Counted from the stretch's first letter, positions 35,908 to 44,435 are shown. The stretch: 64,000 bases of DNA from Domibacillus sp. DTU_2020_1001157_1_SI_ALB_TIR_016 (GCF_032341995.1 NZ_CP135439.1:1984001-2048000), one strand, 5' to 3'. The notes: a model not told the origin generated them from the sequence alone. Translations and numbers: made by a program.

Positions 35908-36235
35908 CGTTTCACCACCTGTATCCGTCAGTATGGTCCATTTATTATTTTTTATTCAATAAAAGCCGCTTTTTTTAAACCGTTAAAAAAAACAGAGCCG
36001 CCTGCCTCTTCCATTGCCAGACGGCTTTTCTCCTATTTAGATACCCCTTTCATCAAGAGACAGAAATAAGCAACAAAAAAAGACATCTCTTTTAAGGGAC
36101 CGCATATAATGAGTTCGTGCAGAACGGGTTCTTGGCAAACAGGAATTACTGCATTCGTTTCTAGATAAGTGAACAGAAAGTCACTGCAGCTTCAAGGATG
36201 TATACTTATCGCCAGACAGAAACGGAGAGGATTTT
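35908..36235. other. Gene-free stretch
   Basis: AT-rich intergenic DNA between divergent transcripts; no supported frame. Holds the upstream regions of 35602-35907 and 36236-36367. Confidence 0.4.
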
Positions 36236-36367
36236 ATGCACTGGTTTCGATTTGTTCCGGTTGTGTTTTTTTCTTTCTCCAGCCTGTGTTTATTTGCTCT
36301 GCAATTCAAAGAAATTATGCGTTCCATTCGAGAAATGATGGCATTTTACAAAAAGAAATCATCCTAG
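36236..36367 (+). CDS. 43-residue single-span membrane microprotein
   Basis: ATG 36236 with GGAGAGG 5 nt upstream. One membrane helix (FVPVVFFSFSSLCLFAL) and an amphipathic basic tail (KEIMRSIREMMAFYKKKSS). A terminator-like hairpin (AGGCAGAA...TTCTGCCT, T-run) lies 30 bp downstream. Not recognised. Confidence 0.6.
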   Translation: MHWFRFVPVVFFSFSSLCLFALQFKEIMRSIREMMAFYKKKSS

Positions 36368-36568
36368 TCAAGCGCTGGTCATCCTCAAGGCAGAAATTCA
36401 TGCTGATTCTGCCTCCTTTTTATTTCACACATAATTGTTTGAATGTTTTTCTTCCTCTTCACATAAAATTTAAAAATAACCATTTTTATTTTTTGTCCTT
36501 TTCAACCTCTCCATGTTCACAGACAGTATGTAAAGTGGGGAGAATTTATTTAAAGGAGAGTGTTTGCT

Positions 36569-36718
36569 CTGAAAGAGGTTGCCCTTCTTTTATCTGTTGA
36601 ACTGGAACGGCTCGTTGATGACTATTTAAAATGTCCTGATTTAATCATTAAAAAACAGATTCAAGATGATATCCAGCTTTTAAGCGAAGCTTTAGTACAA
36701 TGTAAACAGCCGATATAA
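36569..36718 (+). CDS. 49-residue paralogue family, copy A (CTG start)
   Basis: Begins at CTG 36569, 10 nt after AAAGGAG. Helical: KEVALLLSVELERLVDDYL ... IKKQIQDDIQLLSEALVQC. Aligned end to end with copies at 44436 (ATG), 48397 and 62494 (CTG); all are exactly 49 codons. An in-frame GTG sits 9 nt earlier but abuts the RBS. Small, acidic, two-helix protein; the family is unknown to me. Confidence 0.72.
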   Translation: MKEVALLLSVELERLVDDYLKCPDLIIKKQIQDDIQLLSEALVQCKQPI

Positions 36719-36890
36719 AAAAGTTTTTTATTTTTATCTAGATATATGGTAATCGAAACGAGCGGTATCTGCTTCTGTGCAGGCTCGACCCGTTCATGTC
36801 GATAGATTGAGCATAAAAAGTACGACCGGACTCATTTGATCGTTCCTCCATTTTATTTTTAAACTCTTTATACAAGAATGGTTATAGCAG
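36719..36890. other. Gene-free stretch ending in a terminator
   Basis: No supported frame. The terminator at 36891-36920 is 170 bp beyond the last gene, so it either closes a long 3' UTR or a small RNA. Confidence 0.35.
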
Positions 36891-36920
36891 GAAGCCTTTT
36901 TCATAAAGGCTTCTTTTTCA
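36891..36920 (+). terminator. Intrinsic terminator
   Basis: GAAGCCTTT-TTCAT-AAAGGCTTCTTTTTC. Confidence 0.85.
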
Positions 36921-36996
36921 TCTTCATGGTATATTCCGGCATCCATTGGAGAAAATATCCTTTGTTCATTTTAACTTGTACAAAGGAGGATGTTCG

Positions 36997-37488
36997 ATGA
37001 AAAAAGCATCAATGTATTTGGCGGCTTGTATGACAATCTTTTTCTTGGCCGGATGTATGAATAATAATAATGATGAAACGGCAGACAAAGCCGACAATAA
37101 TGCAGCTGAACAGGATTCACAGAATGAGCAGACAACAAATGAGGATGAAGGTAATAATGAAGCCCGCCTGTCTGTACTGGATAAAGCAGAGGGCAGCCTT
37201 GAGGACATGGATAAAGTAGAAGACGCCACTGTTCTGGCAGCAGGAGAGCGTGCTTATGCCGCCGTTCAGTTAGAAAATGGCACTCAAGTAACGGACGAAC
37301 TGAAAAAAGACATGGAAGACAAAGTAAAAGAATCAGATACGTCCCTTGAAGAAGTGTATATTTCGGAAGACCCGGATTTCACTACTCAAATGAAGGATTA
37401 TGCTGAGCGGATTGAAGCAGGCGAGCCTGTAGAAGGACTTGTTGATGAATTTAGCGATACCGTTCGCAGAGTGTTTCCAAGCGAATAA
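36997..37488 (+). CDS. YhcN/YlaJ-family sporulation lipoprotein
   Basis: 163 residues from ATG 36997 (AAAGGAGG upstream). Lipobox LAGCMNN; acidic linker; then the YhcN/YlaJ domain (VEDATVLAAGERAYAAVQLE ... DFTTQMKDYAERI). Members are found in forespore membranes and cortex of Bacillus spores. The upstream 17 codons of the open frame lack an RBS. Confidence 0.85.
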   Translation: MKKASMYLAACMTIFFLAGCMNNNNDETADKADNNAAEQDSQNEQTTNEDEGNNEARLSVLDKAEGSLEDMDKVEDATVLAAGERAYAAVQLENGTQVTDELKKDMEDKVKESDTSLEEVYISEDPDFTTQMKDYAERIEAGEPVEGLVDEFSDTVRRVFPSE

Positions 37489-37676
37489 CGGATCTTTTTT
37501 TACCCGGCTGGGCAGTCGGGTTTTTTGTTTGATTGAAGGCATTTTTTTATTTTTCACATTTTTTACTAATCAAATAGAAGAAAAAAGCTCCTTCCGTGTT
37601 ATGATAAAAAACGTATCAAAGCTGGAGTGAAACATTCCTTCATCTTTTACCACTTTACACGACTGGAGTTGCAAGA

Positions 37677-38960
37677 TTGGATATTCTTCTTACTAATATT
37701 CAAAGCTTCTTATTAAACACTCTTTTGATTTATTTCGGTTTTACAATTTATTTTAAATTCCTGGAACGGAAAGTAAACCAGATCGCACATACCCTGATTA
37801 TTATATTGATTTGTGGGATATCGATTGTATTTTCAATGAGTTTTCCTATTATTCTTTTAAATGAAATACCGATCGACTTCCGCCAAATTCCTTTGATCAT
37901 CGGAGCATTATACGGAGGACGCCGGGCTGCCTGCATTCTGACAGCCATTTTACTCGGCTATCGTTTTGTACTAGGAGTTCCAGACTTTCTATCTGCCCTC
38001 TTCGTTTATTCTCTGCTGCTGCTTTTATTGGTTGTGGTTCTGCCTTTTTTCAAAAAAGCAGCCGTTCTTAAAAAGAAACTATGGGTTGCCCTGTGCATCT
38101 CCTTGACTGCAGCCCTGGCTACACTCGCTCTGAACCTGCTTTTATTGCCATTAGCTGTCACGGCAGCGTTTGTTGTATTCGCTGTTTTGATCTCAGCGCT
38201 GCAAACAATTGGTCTCCTCCTTTGTGTATGGATGATTGAAAAAGCAAAAAAAGAGATGATATTGTCCGAAGAAATAGCCAAGCTCGAGAAATTAAAAACC
38301 GTCAGCACCATTGCCGCCAGTATTTCTCATGAAGTGCGAAATCCGTTAACCGTCACGAAAGGTTTTCTTCAGCTGCTGCGCGACCCGCAGCTTTCCAATC
38401 AAGAAAAGGATTATTACATCAGCACGGCTGTAGAAGCCTTAAACAAAGCAGAATCGATCATTACAGACTACCTTACCTTTGCCAAGCCTTCATTGGAAAA
38501 TGTGGAAGTGTTAGATCTGCAGCATGAATTAATGAATATCTCACATTTTGTGGAGCCTTATGCAGCTATGAACGATGTAGAAATCAAAACAAATTTCCAG
38601 AAAAACAGCTTGCTGGCTGGAGAAAAAGAAAAGTTTCATCAATGTATCCTCAATATTGCAAAAAACGGAATTGAAGCCATGCCCGGTGGCGGCACCCTGA
38701 CAATCGAATTGAACCGCTTTAAAGATCATGCTGTTATTACTGTAGCGGATACAGGCATTGGAATGAATAAAGAACAAATTGAACGGCTGGGAAACCCTTT
38801 TTTCACGACAAAGGATCTCGGCACGGGACTTGGCACAATGGTGGTCTACAGTACCGTCAAGTCTATGCGCGGCAGCGTTCAAGTAAAAAGTGAGCCTGCA
38901 AAAGGTACACGCTTTGTTCTTTCCTTTCCTGCTGCTGAGCAGTCAGGCTCCGCTGGCTAG
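37677..38960 (+). CDS. KinB-like membrane sensor histidine kinase, copy 2
   Basis: 427 residues from TTG 37677 (GGAG 9-10 nt upstream). Six membrane helices, then HisKA (AASISHEVRNPLTVTKGF) and ATPase boxes (NIAKNGIEAM, DTGIGM, TGLGTM). FRQIPLIIGALYGGRRAA matches the equivalent membrane motif of copy 1. Kinase copies 1 and 2 are paralogues. Likely input to the sporulation phosphorelay. Confidence 0.87.
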   Translation: MDILLTNIQSFLLNTLLIYFGFTIYFKFLERKVNQIAHTLIIILICGISIVFSMSFPIILLNEIPIDFRQIPLIIGALYGGRRAACILTAILLGYRFVLGVPDFLSALFVYSLLLLLLVVVLPFFKKAAVLKKKLWVALCISLTAALATLALNLLLLPLAVTAAFVVFAVLISALQTIGLLLCVWMIEKAKKEMILSEEIAKLEKLKTVSTIAASISHEVRNPLTVTKGFLQLLRDPQLSNQEKDYYISTAVEALNKAESIITDYLTFAKPSLENVEVLDLQHELMNISHFVEPYAAMNDVEIKTNFQKNSLLAGEKEKFHQCILNIAKNGIEAMPGGGTLTIELNRFKDHAVITVADTGIGMNKEQIERLGNPFFTTKDLGTGLGTMVVYSTVKSMRGSVQVKSEPAKGTRFVLSFPAAEQSGSAG

Positions 38961-39024
38961 CCTGTCCCGCTTTTCTTTCAAAGCGGGCATTCAAGAGGAA
39001 AGCGAAACGTTTTTTGGCTTTTTT

Positions 39025-39054
39025 GTATAAATTTTTATGGAAAGGTTCATAATA
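39025..39054 (+). promoter_or_regulatory. Sigma-G-type promoter of RNA candidate 1
   Basis: GTATA, exactly 18 bp, CATAATA. Sigma-G consensus is GHATR-N18-CATWHTA; every specified position matches. Confidence 0.8.
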
Positions 39055-39059
39055 GGACT

Positions 39060-39132
39060 GTTAGTTCCCAACCCCAACTCCTATAAGTGAACATGACTTT
39101 TCAGCCAGGCATTGCCTGGCTGCTTTTTTTTT
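39060..39132 (+). ncRNA. Small RNA candidate 1 (sigma-G family)
   Basis: About 72 nt from 6-7 nt after the -10 to the T-run. It holds the C-rich stretch TTCCCAACCCCAACTCCTAT and ends with the hairpin CAGCCAGGC-ATT-GCCTGGCTG and TTTTTTTT. No open frame. Related sequences lie at 44093, 58809 and 59411. ACTCCT is complementary to the AGGAGT of Shine-Dalgarno sites, suggesting a translational repressor in the forespore. It may correspond to the CsfG-type RNA known from B. subtilis, which I cannot confirm. Confidence 0.72.
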
Positions 39133-39167
39133 GCGTATATTCTGCTGCTAATCTGGAAAAGGCGGTA

Positions 39168-39332
39168 TTACTCTTTCGTTTTTTCCCTTTCTGCTTGATA
39201 TTCTTCTGCAGACACCCACCTTATCCCGTAACCAGACATCATAAATGCGTGAGCAGCCATATTAAAGTTTTGCCCCTTGCCTCGAAATGTTGCGACAACC
39301 TTATTGTCCTTCACAACAAAGCCATACTTCAC
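39168..39332 (-). CDS. Hypothetical 54-residue protein
   Basis: From GTG 39332 (AAAGGAG 9 nt upstream): [19 protein letters not shown], then [23 protein letters not shown] and a charged tail. Compact alpha/beta composition. Convergent with RNA candidate 1. Not recognised. Confidence 0.6.
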   Translation of the reverse strand: MKYGFVVKDNKVVATFRGKGQNFNMAAHAFMMSGYGIRWVSAEEYQAEREKTKE

Positions 39333-39437
39333 GCATTCTGCTCCTTTCACGATTCCTCTAACATTTTTTGTTTCACTATGACCATTCGCACAAGAGCCGC
39401 CTTTACTTTCTCATACTATATGGAAAAGGAGGTGATC

Positions 39438-39548
39438 ATGATGGGCTACAAAAACGGTGATGGATACGGATCTGGCTTCGCGCTGATTGTTGTTCTGTTT
39501 ATCCTTCTTATTATCATTGGTGCGTCTTACGTTGGCGGAGGATTTTAA
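39438..39548 (+). CDS. YjcZ-family sporulation protein, copy 2
   Basis: 36 residues: [23 protein letters not shown] core plus a glycine tail (GGGF). AAGGAGGTGATC before ATG 39438 (ATG 39441 also possible). CATACTATA at 39412-39420 matches the sigma-K -10 pattern. Paralogue of 18168. Confidence 0.88.
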   Translation: MMGYKNGDGYGSGFALIVVLFILLIIIGASYVGGGF

Positions 39549-39768
39549 TAGGTATTAAGAGAGTATGCACAAGATTTGTTTACATGACTCCTGCTTTTGC
39601 TTTCTGACCGGTTTTACCCGCCAAACCACTATGTTAACAGCTGTATGCCTGGTCATACAGCTGCTTTTTTCCGTGCAGGCGAAAGCCTTGCTGCTTCGCA
39701 CACTGTGCCGGTTTCTGCATACAATGTGAACGGATATACGCTTATTCCATTGGGAGAGGAGGCACATA

Positions 39769-40032
39769 GTGAATCAGCGTTATGTAAAAGCAGCTCAACA
39801 GGAAAACTCCTCGGCGTCTCTTGAAGTGAATGCAGCCAAGCTGACGGTTCTTGCTACAGCCCTTACAACCCTTGCGGATGCGGTTGCCACATTTGCCGCA
39901 CTGCTCGCTTTAGAGGAAGCAGCAAGCGCCGAGTCTTCAGCACCACAGCAGACAGAGTCGATTCAAAAGCAATTAACAGCCATGCAAAAACAGCTTGATT
40001 TTTTAACAAGTGAAGCAGCTAAAAGACGGTAA
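39769..40032 (+). CDS. Hypothetical Ala-rich helical protein
   Basis: 87 residues, start GTG 39769 with GAGGAGG 6 nt upstream. Long helix LEVNAAKLTVLATALTTLADAVATFAALLALEEA and a second helix SIQKQLTAMQKQLDFL. Likely a helical bundle or coiled coil; of a kind common among small spore-associated proteins. Confidence 0.65.
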   Translation: MNQRYVKAAQQENSSASLEVNAAKLTVLATALTTLADAVATFAALLALEEAASAESSAPQQTESIQKQLTAMQKQLDFLTSEAAKRR

Positions 40033-40073
40033 ACTTCCGTCAAAACGCATGGTGTTTATAATACAATGCCAAA

Positions 40074-40104
40074 AAACAGCTCTCATCCAAGAGTGCTGTT
40101 TTTC
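40074..40104. terminator. Intrinsic terminator
   Basis: AAAACAGCTCTC-loop-GAGTGCTGTTTTT between convergent genes. Confidence 0.8.
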
Positions 40105-40107
40105 CCT

Positions 40108-40356
40108 TTACTCAAATTCTTTGTCGTTAAATTTCTTTGTGATATAAGCATGAAGGCCCTTTCTGCAATCGGCTGACAGAGAAGACTTTTGGGGATGAAT
40201 GCTGTCCCCAAACGGCCTGCCCCTTAAAAACTTAATGACTTCCTCGAATGCCTTCCCCTTTTCGGCATCGAAGCCCGCTGCTTTTACAAATAAAATGTGC
40301 TGCCCTGTCCATTCATAATCAACAATGTAAAAGGTGCTCTGCTGTTTATCGCGCAT
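40108..40356 (-). CDS. Hypothetical protein
   Basis: 82 residues: TFYIVDYEWTGQHILFVKAAGFDAEKGKAFEEVIKFLRG, then a Cys-containing helix. AGGAGG 9 nt before ATG 40356. Soluble alpha/beta. Not recognised. Confidence 0.65.
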   Translation of the reverse strand: MRDKQQSTFYIVDYEWTGQHILFVKAAGFDAEKGKAFEEVIKFLRGRPFGDSIHPQKSSLSADCRKGLHAYITKKFNDKEFE

Positions 40357-40434
40357 GTAAAGATTCCTCCTATGTACTGTTTTTAGCTAACACTGTTTAA
40401 AAGAAAATAGCAACCTTTTTCAATAGATATTGTT

Positions 40435-41037
40435 ATGATTTGTCGGCTTAAAGAGCTGGCTTTTCTTTGTTTTTTGGCTGAAAATAAACATAATTATGTT
40501 CCTTCGTCAGCTGTCCGCTTCCAGACCAGGCATGAATTCACGGAAAATCACAGCTCGCTTGAAAGAAGGGATCGCTTGATTTTAGCTAGCCTGCTCGGAC
40601 TTATTTTGATCGTTTTTGCTTGTTTATATTTTCTTTTTCACTTTTTGTGCAGCTTATTCAGCAGGAAGCATCGCGTGTTCAAGCGCATCTTTTACCCGGC
40701 ACTTTTTGTGGGGATTTTTCTTGTTGCGCTGGCGATGCTTGGAAATGAAAATCAGGCTTTTGAAGCCGCTTTGGATGAAAACAACCGGCTTAAACAGGAA
40801 ATTACGATATTGGAAGAAGAGATAAGCACATTAGAGGGAAAGATGGCGGGTGCCGAACAATACAGCATGGCTTTAGAGAAAGCCAATGCAGCGGCTCTTT
40901 CAGAAAAAAAGATCATAACGGAAGACATCGCCGCGCTTAAACAGGAAGTGGCCCGTTTAAAAAAAGAAAACGAAGCACTTTCCGCCGAGCGGGACAGCCT
41001 CATCAAACAAAAAGCGGCTAATGAAGTCCACAAGTAA
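40435..41037 (+). CDS. Membrane protein with C-terminal coiled coil
   Basis: Up to 200 residues. Two membrane helices (LILASLLGLILIVFACLYFLF; ALFVGIFLVALAML) then about 95 residues of coiled coil with leucine heptads (LKQEITILEEEISTLE ... LKQEVARLKKENEALS). The true start may be TTG 40576 (AAGGGA upstream), since ATG 40435 lacks an RBS. Could tether or space a partner at the membrane. Confidence 0.65.
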   Translation: MICRLKELAFLCFLAENKHNYVPSSAVRFQTRHEFTENHSSLERRDRLILASLLGLILIVFACLYFLFHFLCSLFSRKHRVFKRIFYPALFVGIFLVALAMLGNENQAFEAALDENNRLKQEITILEEEISTLEGKMAGAEQYSMALEKANAAALSEKKIITEDIAALKQEVARLKKENEALSAERDSLIKQKAANEVHK

Positions 41038-41162
41038 GCCCGCCTTCAGCTGGTGGAGTGGCGGCTGCTCTCATACATGAGATTATTCACTATAGCAGGC
41101 AAATGGCTTACCTATGCCAGATCATTCAAATACCGTAATCCTTTAAAGGAGTTTTTGTTTGA

Positions 41163-41375
41163 ATGGATCAGGCGTTAAAAGAGCTTTTAGCTATGGCGAA
41201 CTTGTATGGCCTGTCAGCAAAAAAGTACGAGTATATAGCTCCGCAGCAGCACGTGTATAATGACCAGCTTCATTTTCAATATGCTAATCAGGTGGAACAG
41301 CATTGCAGGATGATGGAAAAGCCGTACCTTGGCCTTCATTATGGGACGTATTCAAACAAACAAGCTGCGCTTTGA
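41163..41375 (+). CDS. LKDLL-family protein, copy 1 (probable spore coat type)
   Basis: 70 residues. The shared N-terminal block reads ALKELLAMANLYGLSAKKYEYI, then the His/Gln/Tyr-rich QQHVYNDQLHFQYANQVEQH. Paralogues at 47421 and 60755. AAAGGAG is 11 nt before ATG in a conserved T-rich spacer. His/Tyr/Met content suggests a cross-linked spore surface protein (inference). Confidence 0.72.
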   Translation: MDQALKELLAMANLYGLSAKKYEYIAPQQHVYNDQLHFQYANQVEQHCRMMEKPYLGLHYGTYSNKQAAL

Positions 41376-41391
41376 ACTGGCTTGTTTGTTT
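41354..41391 (+). terminator. Weak terminator-like hairpin
   Basis: AAACAAGC...GCTTGTTT stem overlapping the stop codon; only a short T-rich tail follows. Confidence 0.4.
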
Positions 41392-41531
41392 GAACTTCCG
41401 ATACACCCCTCCTCGTTTTACGCAGCCAAAACATTGGCAGCAGATACACTTTCGTTCATTTCACATCGGACAGAATAAGGAACGCTTTTTAAGTAAACGT
41501 TAAAAGTGTTATTAAACAAAAGGAGGCCGCT

Positions 41532-41714
41532 ATGATGAATTTACGACGAGCTCAGGAAATCGCCGCTTCTCCTGTAATGGCTGACGTGACGTTTAACGAA
41601 TTACCTATTTATATCCAACATGTAGACGAAGACAATGAAATGGCTCGTATTTACCCTCTGGATGAGCCCGAAAAAGAACAAAGTGTTCCCCTAGCTGCCT
41701 TAAAAGAGCATTAA
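41532..41714 (+). CDS. sspH: Small acid-soluble spore protein, H type
   Basis: 60 residues. RRAQEIAASPVMADVTFNEL, IYIQHVDEDNEMARIY and a SVPLAAL-type end match SspH. Minor SASP made in the forespore. GGAGG 5-8 nt before the tandem ATGs (41532/41535). I did not find a clear sigma-G box upstream. Confidence 0.92.
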   Translation: MMNLRRAQEIAASPVMADVTFNELPIYIQHVDEDNEMARIYPLDEPEKEQSVPLAALKEH

Positions 41715-41725
41715 TTTCTTTGTGT

Positions 41726-41766
41726 TATCAGAAAAAGGTGTATCTGTGCGGGGCCAGATACACCTT
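41726..41766. terminator. Bidirectional terminator
   Basis: AAAAGGTGTATCTG-loop-CAGATACACCTTTT between sspH and the convergent lipoprotein gene. Confidence 0.9.
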
Positions 41767-41797
41767 TTCATTAGTTGCCGGCAAGCTCCTTTCCAGC

Positions 41798-42040
41798 TTA
41801 CGAACCTTGTTCATTCGTTTCGGTTTCGCCGTCATTCGGATCGACTTCTACTTGATCGTCTTTATTCGTGCCTGTATCGTTCTCTTCGTCCATCCCTTCA
41901 TTAATGTCACTATGATTGTTTTGTTCCACTTCTTCCTGCTCAGTCGGCGGACTTTCTTCGTTTCCACAGCCAGCCAGTCCAAGTGTAAACAGAACCGCTA
42001 TTCCGCTCATAAGCATTTGTTTTTTTCGGCTTACGCCCAT
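41798..42040 (-). CDS. Acidic lipoprotein, copy 2
   Basis: 80 residues from ATG 42040 (GGAGGG 8 nt upstream). Lipobox LAGCGNE, then a disordered Glu/Asp/Asn-rich tail (INEGMDEENDTGTNKDD). Shares signal peptide style and tail composition with the lipoprotein at 34268, but lacks its longer repeats. Confidence 0.75.
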   Translation of the reverse strand: MGVSRKKQMLMSGIAVLFTLGLAGCGNEESPPTEQEEVEQNNHSDINEGMDEENDTGTNKDDQVEVDPNDGETETNEQGS

Positions 42041-42205
42041 TTTCAAGTCCCTCCTTAACGAGTTTCTTACTCAGTAGCATGTCCTTTCCCTTTATATTCA
42101 ACCCAAAAACATATCGACCCATACAGCGCCTTGAAAAAAGCACCTGGCCGACTTATAAATAATTTTTTTTCGTTTGTGCACGATAAAGCTCGGGAGGTGA
42201 AAAAG

Positions 42206-42532
42206 ATGGCGAATCAAAATCAAAATCAAAATCAAAACCGAAACGGCCAGCAGAACGATGGTATTTTAGAAACGATTGGCAAAGGCCTCGAAAATGTTAT
42301 GGACACATTAACGGGCAATAACCAAAACCAAAACAACCAGAATCAAAACGGCCAAAACCAGCCGAAAAACCAAAACAACAATGAAAGCGCCCGGTATCAA
42401 ACGAGCGGTCAAAACGTAAGCCGCCAGAGCCAAGGGGACAATCAACAAAACGGCTCATATAGCAGCCAGGGCTCGCAGCAGCAGAACGACAAGCAGCAAT
42501 TTGGCGATGCCAATACGATACGGGTAGAGTAA
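42206..42532 (+). CDS. Asn/Gln-rich low-complexity protein
   Basis: 108 residues from ATG 42206 (GGGAGGTG upstream). A short hydrophobic helix (ILETIGKGLENVMDTLTG) is embedded in Asn/Gln repeats (NQNQNNQNQNGQNQ). Prion-like composition; possibly spore coat or exosporium matrix material. The helix recalls DQGFNLIVQAVNNVTG in the protein at 51925. Confidence 0.65.
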   Translation: MANQNQNQNQNRNGQQNDGILETIGKGLENVMDTLTGNNQNQNNQNQNGQNQPKNQNNNESARYQTSGQNVSRQSQGDNQQNGSYSSQGSQQQNDKQQFGDANTIRVE

Positions 42533-42619
42533 ACGTGCCAAACCCTTTTTAAATGTGTGTATGTGAAACAGGCTTTATTTTTTCACCTAACCCTACTTCG
42601 TTAAAAAAGTGGTGATCAT

Positions 42620-42763
42620 ATGCTTTATTCCCGAGCAAAATGTATACTCTTAGGCGGTACGATCTTATCAAGTGTGTTAAATATCATCATTTTGATTTTA
42701 ACCGTTATTCACCATATAACCATTCAAGAACAGATGGATGACTTAAAAAAGAACAGCCGTTGA
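42620..42763 (+). CDS. 47-residue single-span membrane microprotein
   Basis: ATG 42620 after GTGGTGATC. Basic start (MLYSRAKC), one membrane helix (GGTILSSVLNIIILILTVI), then HHITIQEQMDDLKKNSR. Followed by a strong hairpin AAAATGGCAGCTGC...GCAGCTGCCATTTT (42774-42815). Confidence 0.65.
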   Translation: MLYSRAKCILLGGTILSSVLNIIILILTVIHHITIQEQMDDLKKNSR

Positions 42764-42773
42764 ACTCATGTTT

Positions 42774-42815
42774 AAAATGGCAGCTGCCTCATGTATACGC
42801 AGCTGCCATTTTACA
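42774..42815. terminator. Hairpin, likely bidirectional terminator
   Basis: Fourteen paired bases per arm; T-runs are short on both sides. Confidence 0.55.
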
Positions 42816-42950
42816 TGGAGCATTTAAAAATTGAACGATCAGGCATATAACTGAGGCCAACAGGGTAAAAAGGTTTATATTCACTCATTTGATCCTTTAC
42901 ACAAGTTTTTCTCTCCCAAGCCTGGAGAAATATTTGTGGGAGGTGATGAA

Positions 42951-43142
42951 ATGAGAAGAATTCAAGGAATACAGAAATTAATCTCCTATCTTGAGTCAGT
43001 AAACTATCCAATTGCTGAAAAGGATATTTATGATCTAATCACAAATAAGAAGCTTCCTCATAAAAAAGTTGGTTTAGACATCATTATTTTTGATTTAGAT
43101 CAAATCGACTGGTGGATCGAACAAGATCAAACACAAAGTTGA
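42951..43142 (+). CDS. Excisionase-like mini HTH protein, copy 2
   Basis: 63 residues from ATG 42951 (GGGAGGTGATG). MRRIQGIQKLISYLE, DIYDLITNKKLPHKKV and IIFDLDQIDWWIEQD align along the whole length with copy 1 at 32785. The shared RBS context points to recent duplication. Probable DNA-binding regulator. Confidence 0.72.
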   Translation: MRRIQGIQKLISYLESVNYPIAEKDIYDLITNKKLPHKKVGLDIIIFDLDQIDWWIEQDQTQS

Positions 43143-43233
43143 CAGATGAGCCCCTCGTTATCAAAACAGGGGCTTATTCCTGTTTGGCCATCTAAACAGG
43201 TAGAGAAGCGCCTCGTTATGAGTTCGACTAAAT

Positions 43234-43266
43234 AATAAAAGAGGAACACCGCACCCGGTGCCCCCC
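43234..43266 (-). terminator. Intrinsic terminator
   Basis: AAAAGGGGGGCACC-GGGTGC-GGTGTTCCTCTTTT read on the minus strand (imperfect). Confidence 0.6.
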
Positions 43267-43268
43267 TT

Positions 43269-43697
43269 TTATTGATAAAGTTCCTTGTAAGCCAGCACTT
43301 TTAAAGCCTGTATTTCATCTTCAGTCAGCTTGCTCTGGAGTGTCTCTAATAGTGCTTGTTTCTTTTCTTCTGTCAGGCCGCCTTGTACGGTCGATTGAAT
43401 GTATTTAAGCTCGCCTGGGCTGAACTTTTTCACCATTTCCCTTGCCGCTTCTTCTTTTGTCGTAAACGGCAGAGAAGAAGTGTCGGCATTTGCGCCTTCT
43501 TCCACCAGCTTTTTCAGCTCTGGGTTGTTGTTAATTTGCTCCTTAATCTGTTCCACTTCTCCGCTGTTTTCAATCTGTTGTGCTACTTCATCCATTATTT
43601 TATCAGATGCAATTTTGGTTCCGAAGTAATACAGTCCGGCTCCTAGAAGAGCCACAAGCAATGCCAGTCCAATGAAGAGCTTCAATAATGTCTTCAC
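43269..43697 (-). CDS. Membrane-anchored hypothetical protein
   Basis: 142 residues: N-terminal membrane anchor (LLKLFIGLALLVALLGAGLYYF) and an extracytoplasmic or cytoplasmic helical domain (IMDEVAQQIENSGEVEQIK, EEAAREMVKKFSPGELKYIQ, LTEDEIQALKVLAYKEL). AGGAGG upstream. Not recognised. Confidence 0.7.
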   Translation of the reverse strand: MKTLLKLFIGLALLVALLGAGLYYFGTKIASDKIMDEVAQQIENSGEVEQIKEQINNNPELKKLVEEGANADTSSLPFTTKEEAAREMVKKFSPGELKYIQSTVQGGLTEEKKQALLETLQSKLTEDEIQALKVLAYKELYQ

Positions 43698-43880
43698 TTT
43701 ATATCCTCCTAAATGTACATCATGCTTTTATTAACATAACAAATTTCTCTTTCTTTTCCCAGTGCTTTAACAGCTTTCAACCATGTCTTTTGTTCAAAGA
43801 CCTTTTACATTTTATATAAATAGGTTTCCCTCTTTTTTCGGGGTAACTGAACCTGCGAAGTACATAAATGGAGAAAAAAG

Positions 43881-44063
43881 ATGCTAAATGAAAAAGACCC
43901 TATAAATTATTTGTATGAAGAAATCGAAAGAGTCCGCGGGCTGCTGGCTTCCGCGGTTCAGCTCTATGGACTTTCCAGTGCAGAAGCGCTTTATTACAGT
44001 GAAGAATTAAATACATTAATTCTTCATGCCCAGCTTCAAAACAGGCAGGTGCTTCTTGTATAA
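43881..44063 (+). CDS. Spo0E-family protein with altered SQELD motif, copy 1
   Basis: 60 residues, helical hairpin: YEEIERVRGLLASAVQLYGLSSAEALYYSEELNTLI. Spo0E proteins dephosphorylate Spo0A and delay sporulation. Their signature S-x-E-L-D reads S-E-E-L-N here; the aspartate is considered essential, so activity may be lost or changed. Its stop codon overlaps the -35 of RNA candidate 2. RBS GGAG. Confidence 0.82.
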   Translation: MLNEKDPINYLYEEIERVRGLLASAVQLYGLSSAEALYYSEELNTLILHAQLQNRQVLLV

Positions 44064-44087
44064 GATTTTTTCAAATGGTACATACTA
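44058..44087 (+). promoter_or_regulatory. Sigma-G-type promoter of RNA candidate 2
   Basis: GTATA, 18 bp, CATACTA: full match to GHATR-N18-CATWHTA. Confidence 0.8.
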
Positions 44088-44092
44088 GCACT

Positions 44093-44160
44093 GTTAGTTC
44101 CAAATCCTACTCCTATAAGTAAACCTTGTATCAGCCGGGCTCTCACCTGGCTGCTTTTTT
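44093..44160 (+). ncRNA. Small RNA candidate 2 (sigma-G family)
   Basis: About 67 nt: TTAGTTCCAAATCCTACTCC, then TATAAGTAAAC and the terminator CAGCCGGG...CCTGGCTG with TTTTTT. Closest to candidate 1: both share CTGTTAGTTCC and ACTCCTATAAGT. No open frame. Confidence 0.72.
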
Positions 44161-44435
44161 ATGCACTCCTAACTCTCCTGATCATTGAAGCTCGACCGAA
44201 GCTTTTTTGGCTGAACCTTATATTGGCTTTCTGCTGTCATAATGGAATCTGGCTCTGCCGATGGTTCATCAGAGCATTTCCTTTTTCGGCGGCCGGCCCA
44301 ATGAGTTTTTTATTAAAAACCGGTCCGTTCATTTGCTTCATAAAATATAGGTAATTATATCTAGTATGTTAAACCTATTTTAGGTAAAATTAAATAAGGA
44401 TTACGCAAAAAAACCTTTATCTAGGAGCGTTTACT
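44161..44435. other. Gene-free stretch
   Basis: AT-rich; upstream region of the 49-residue copy B. No supported frame. Confidence 0.4.
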
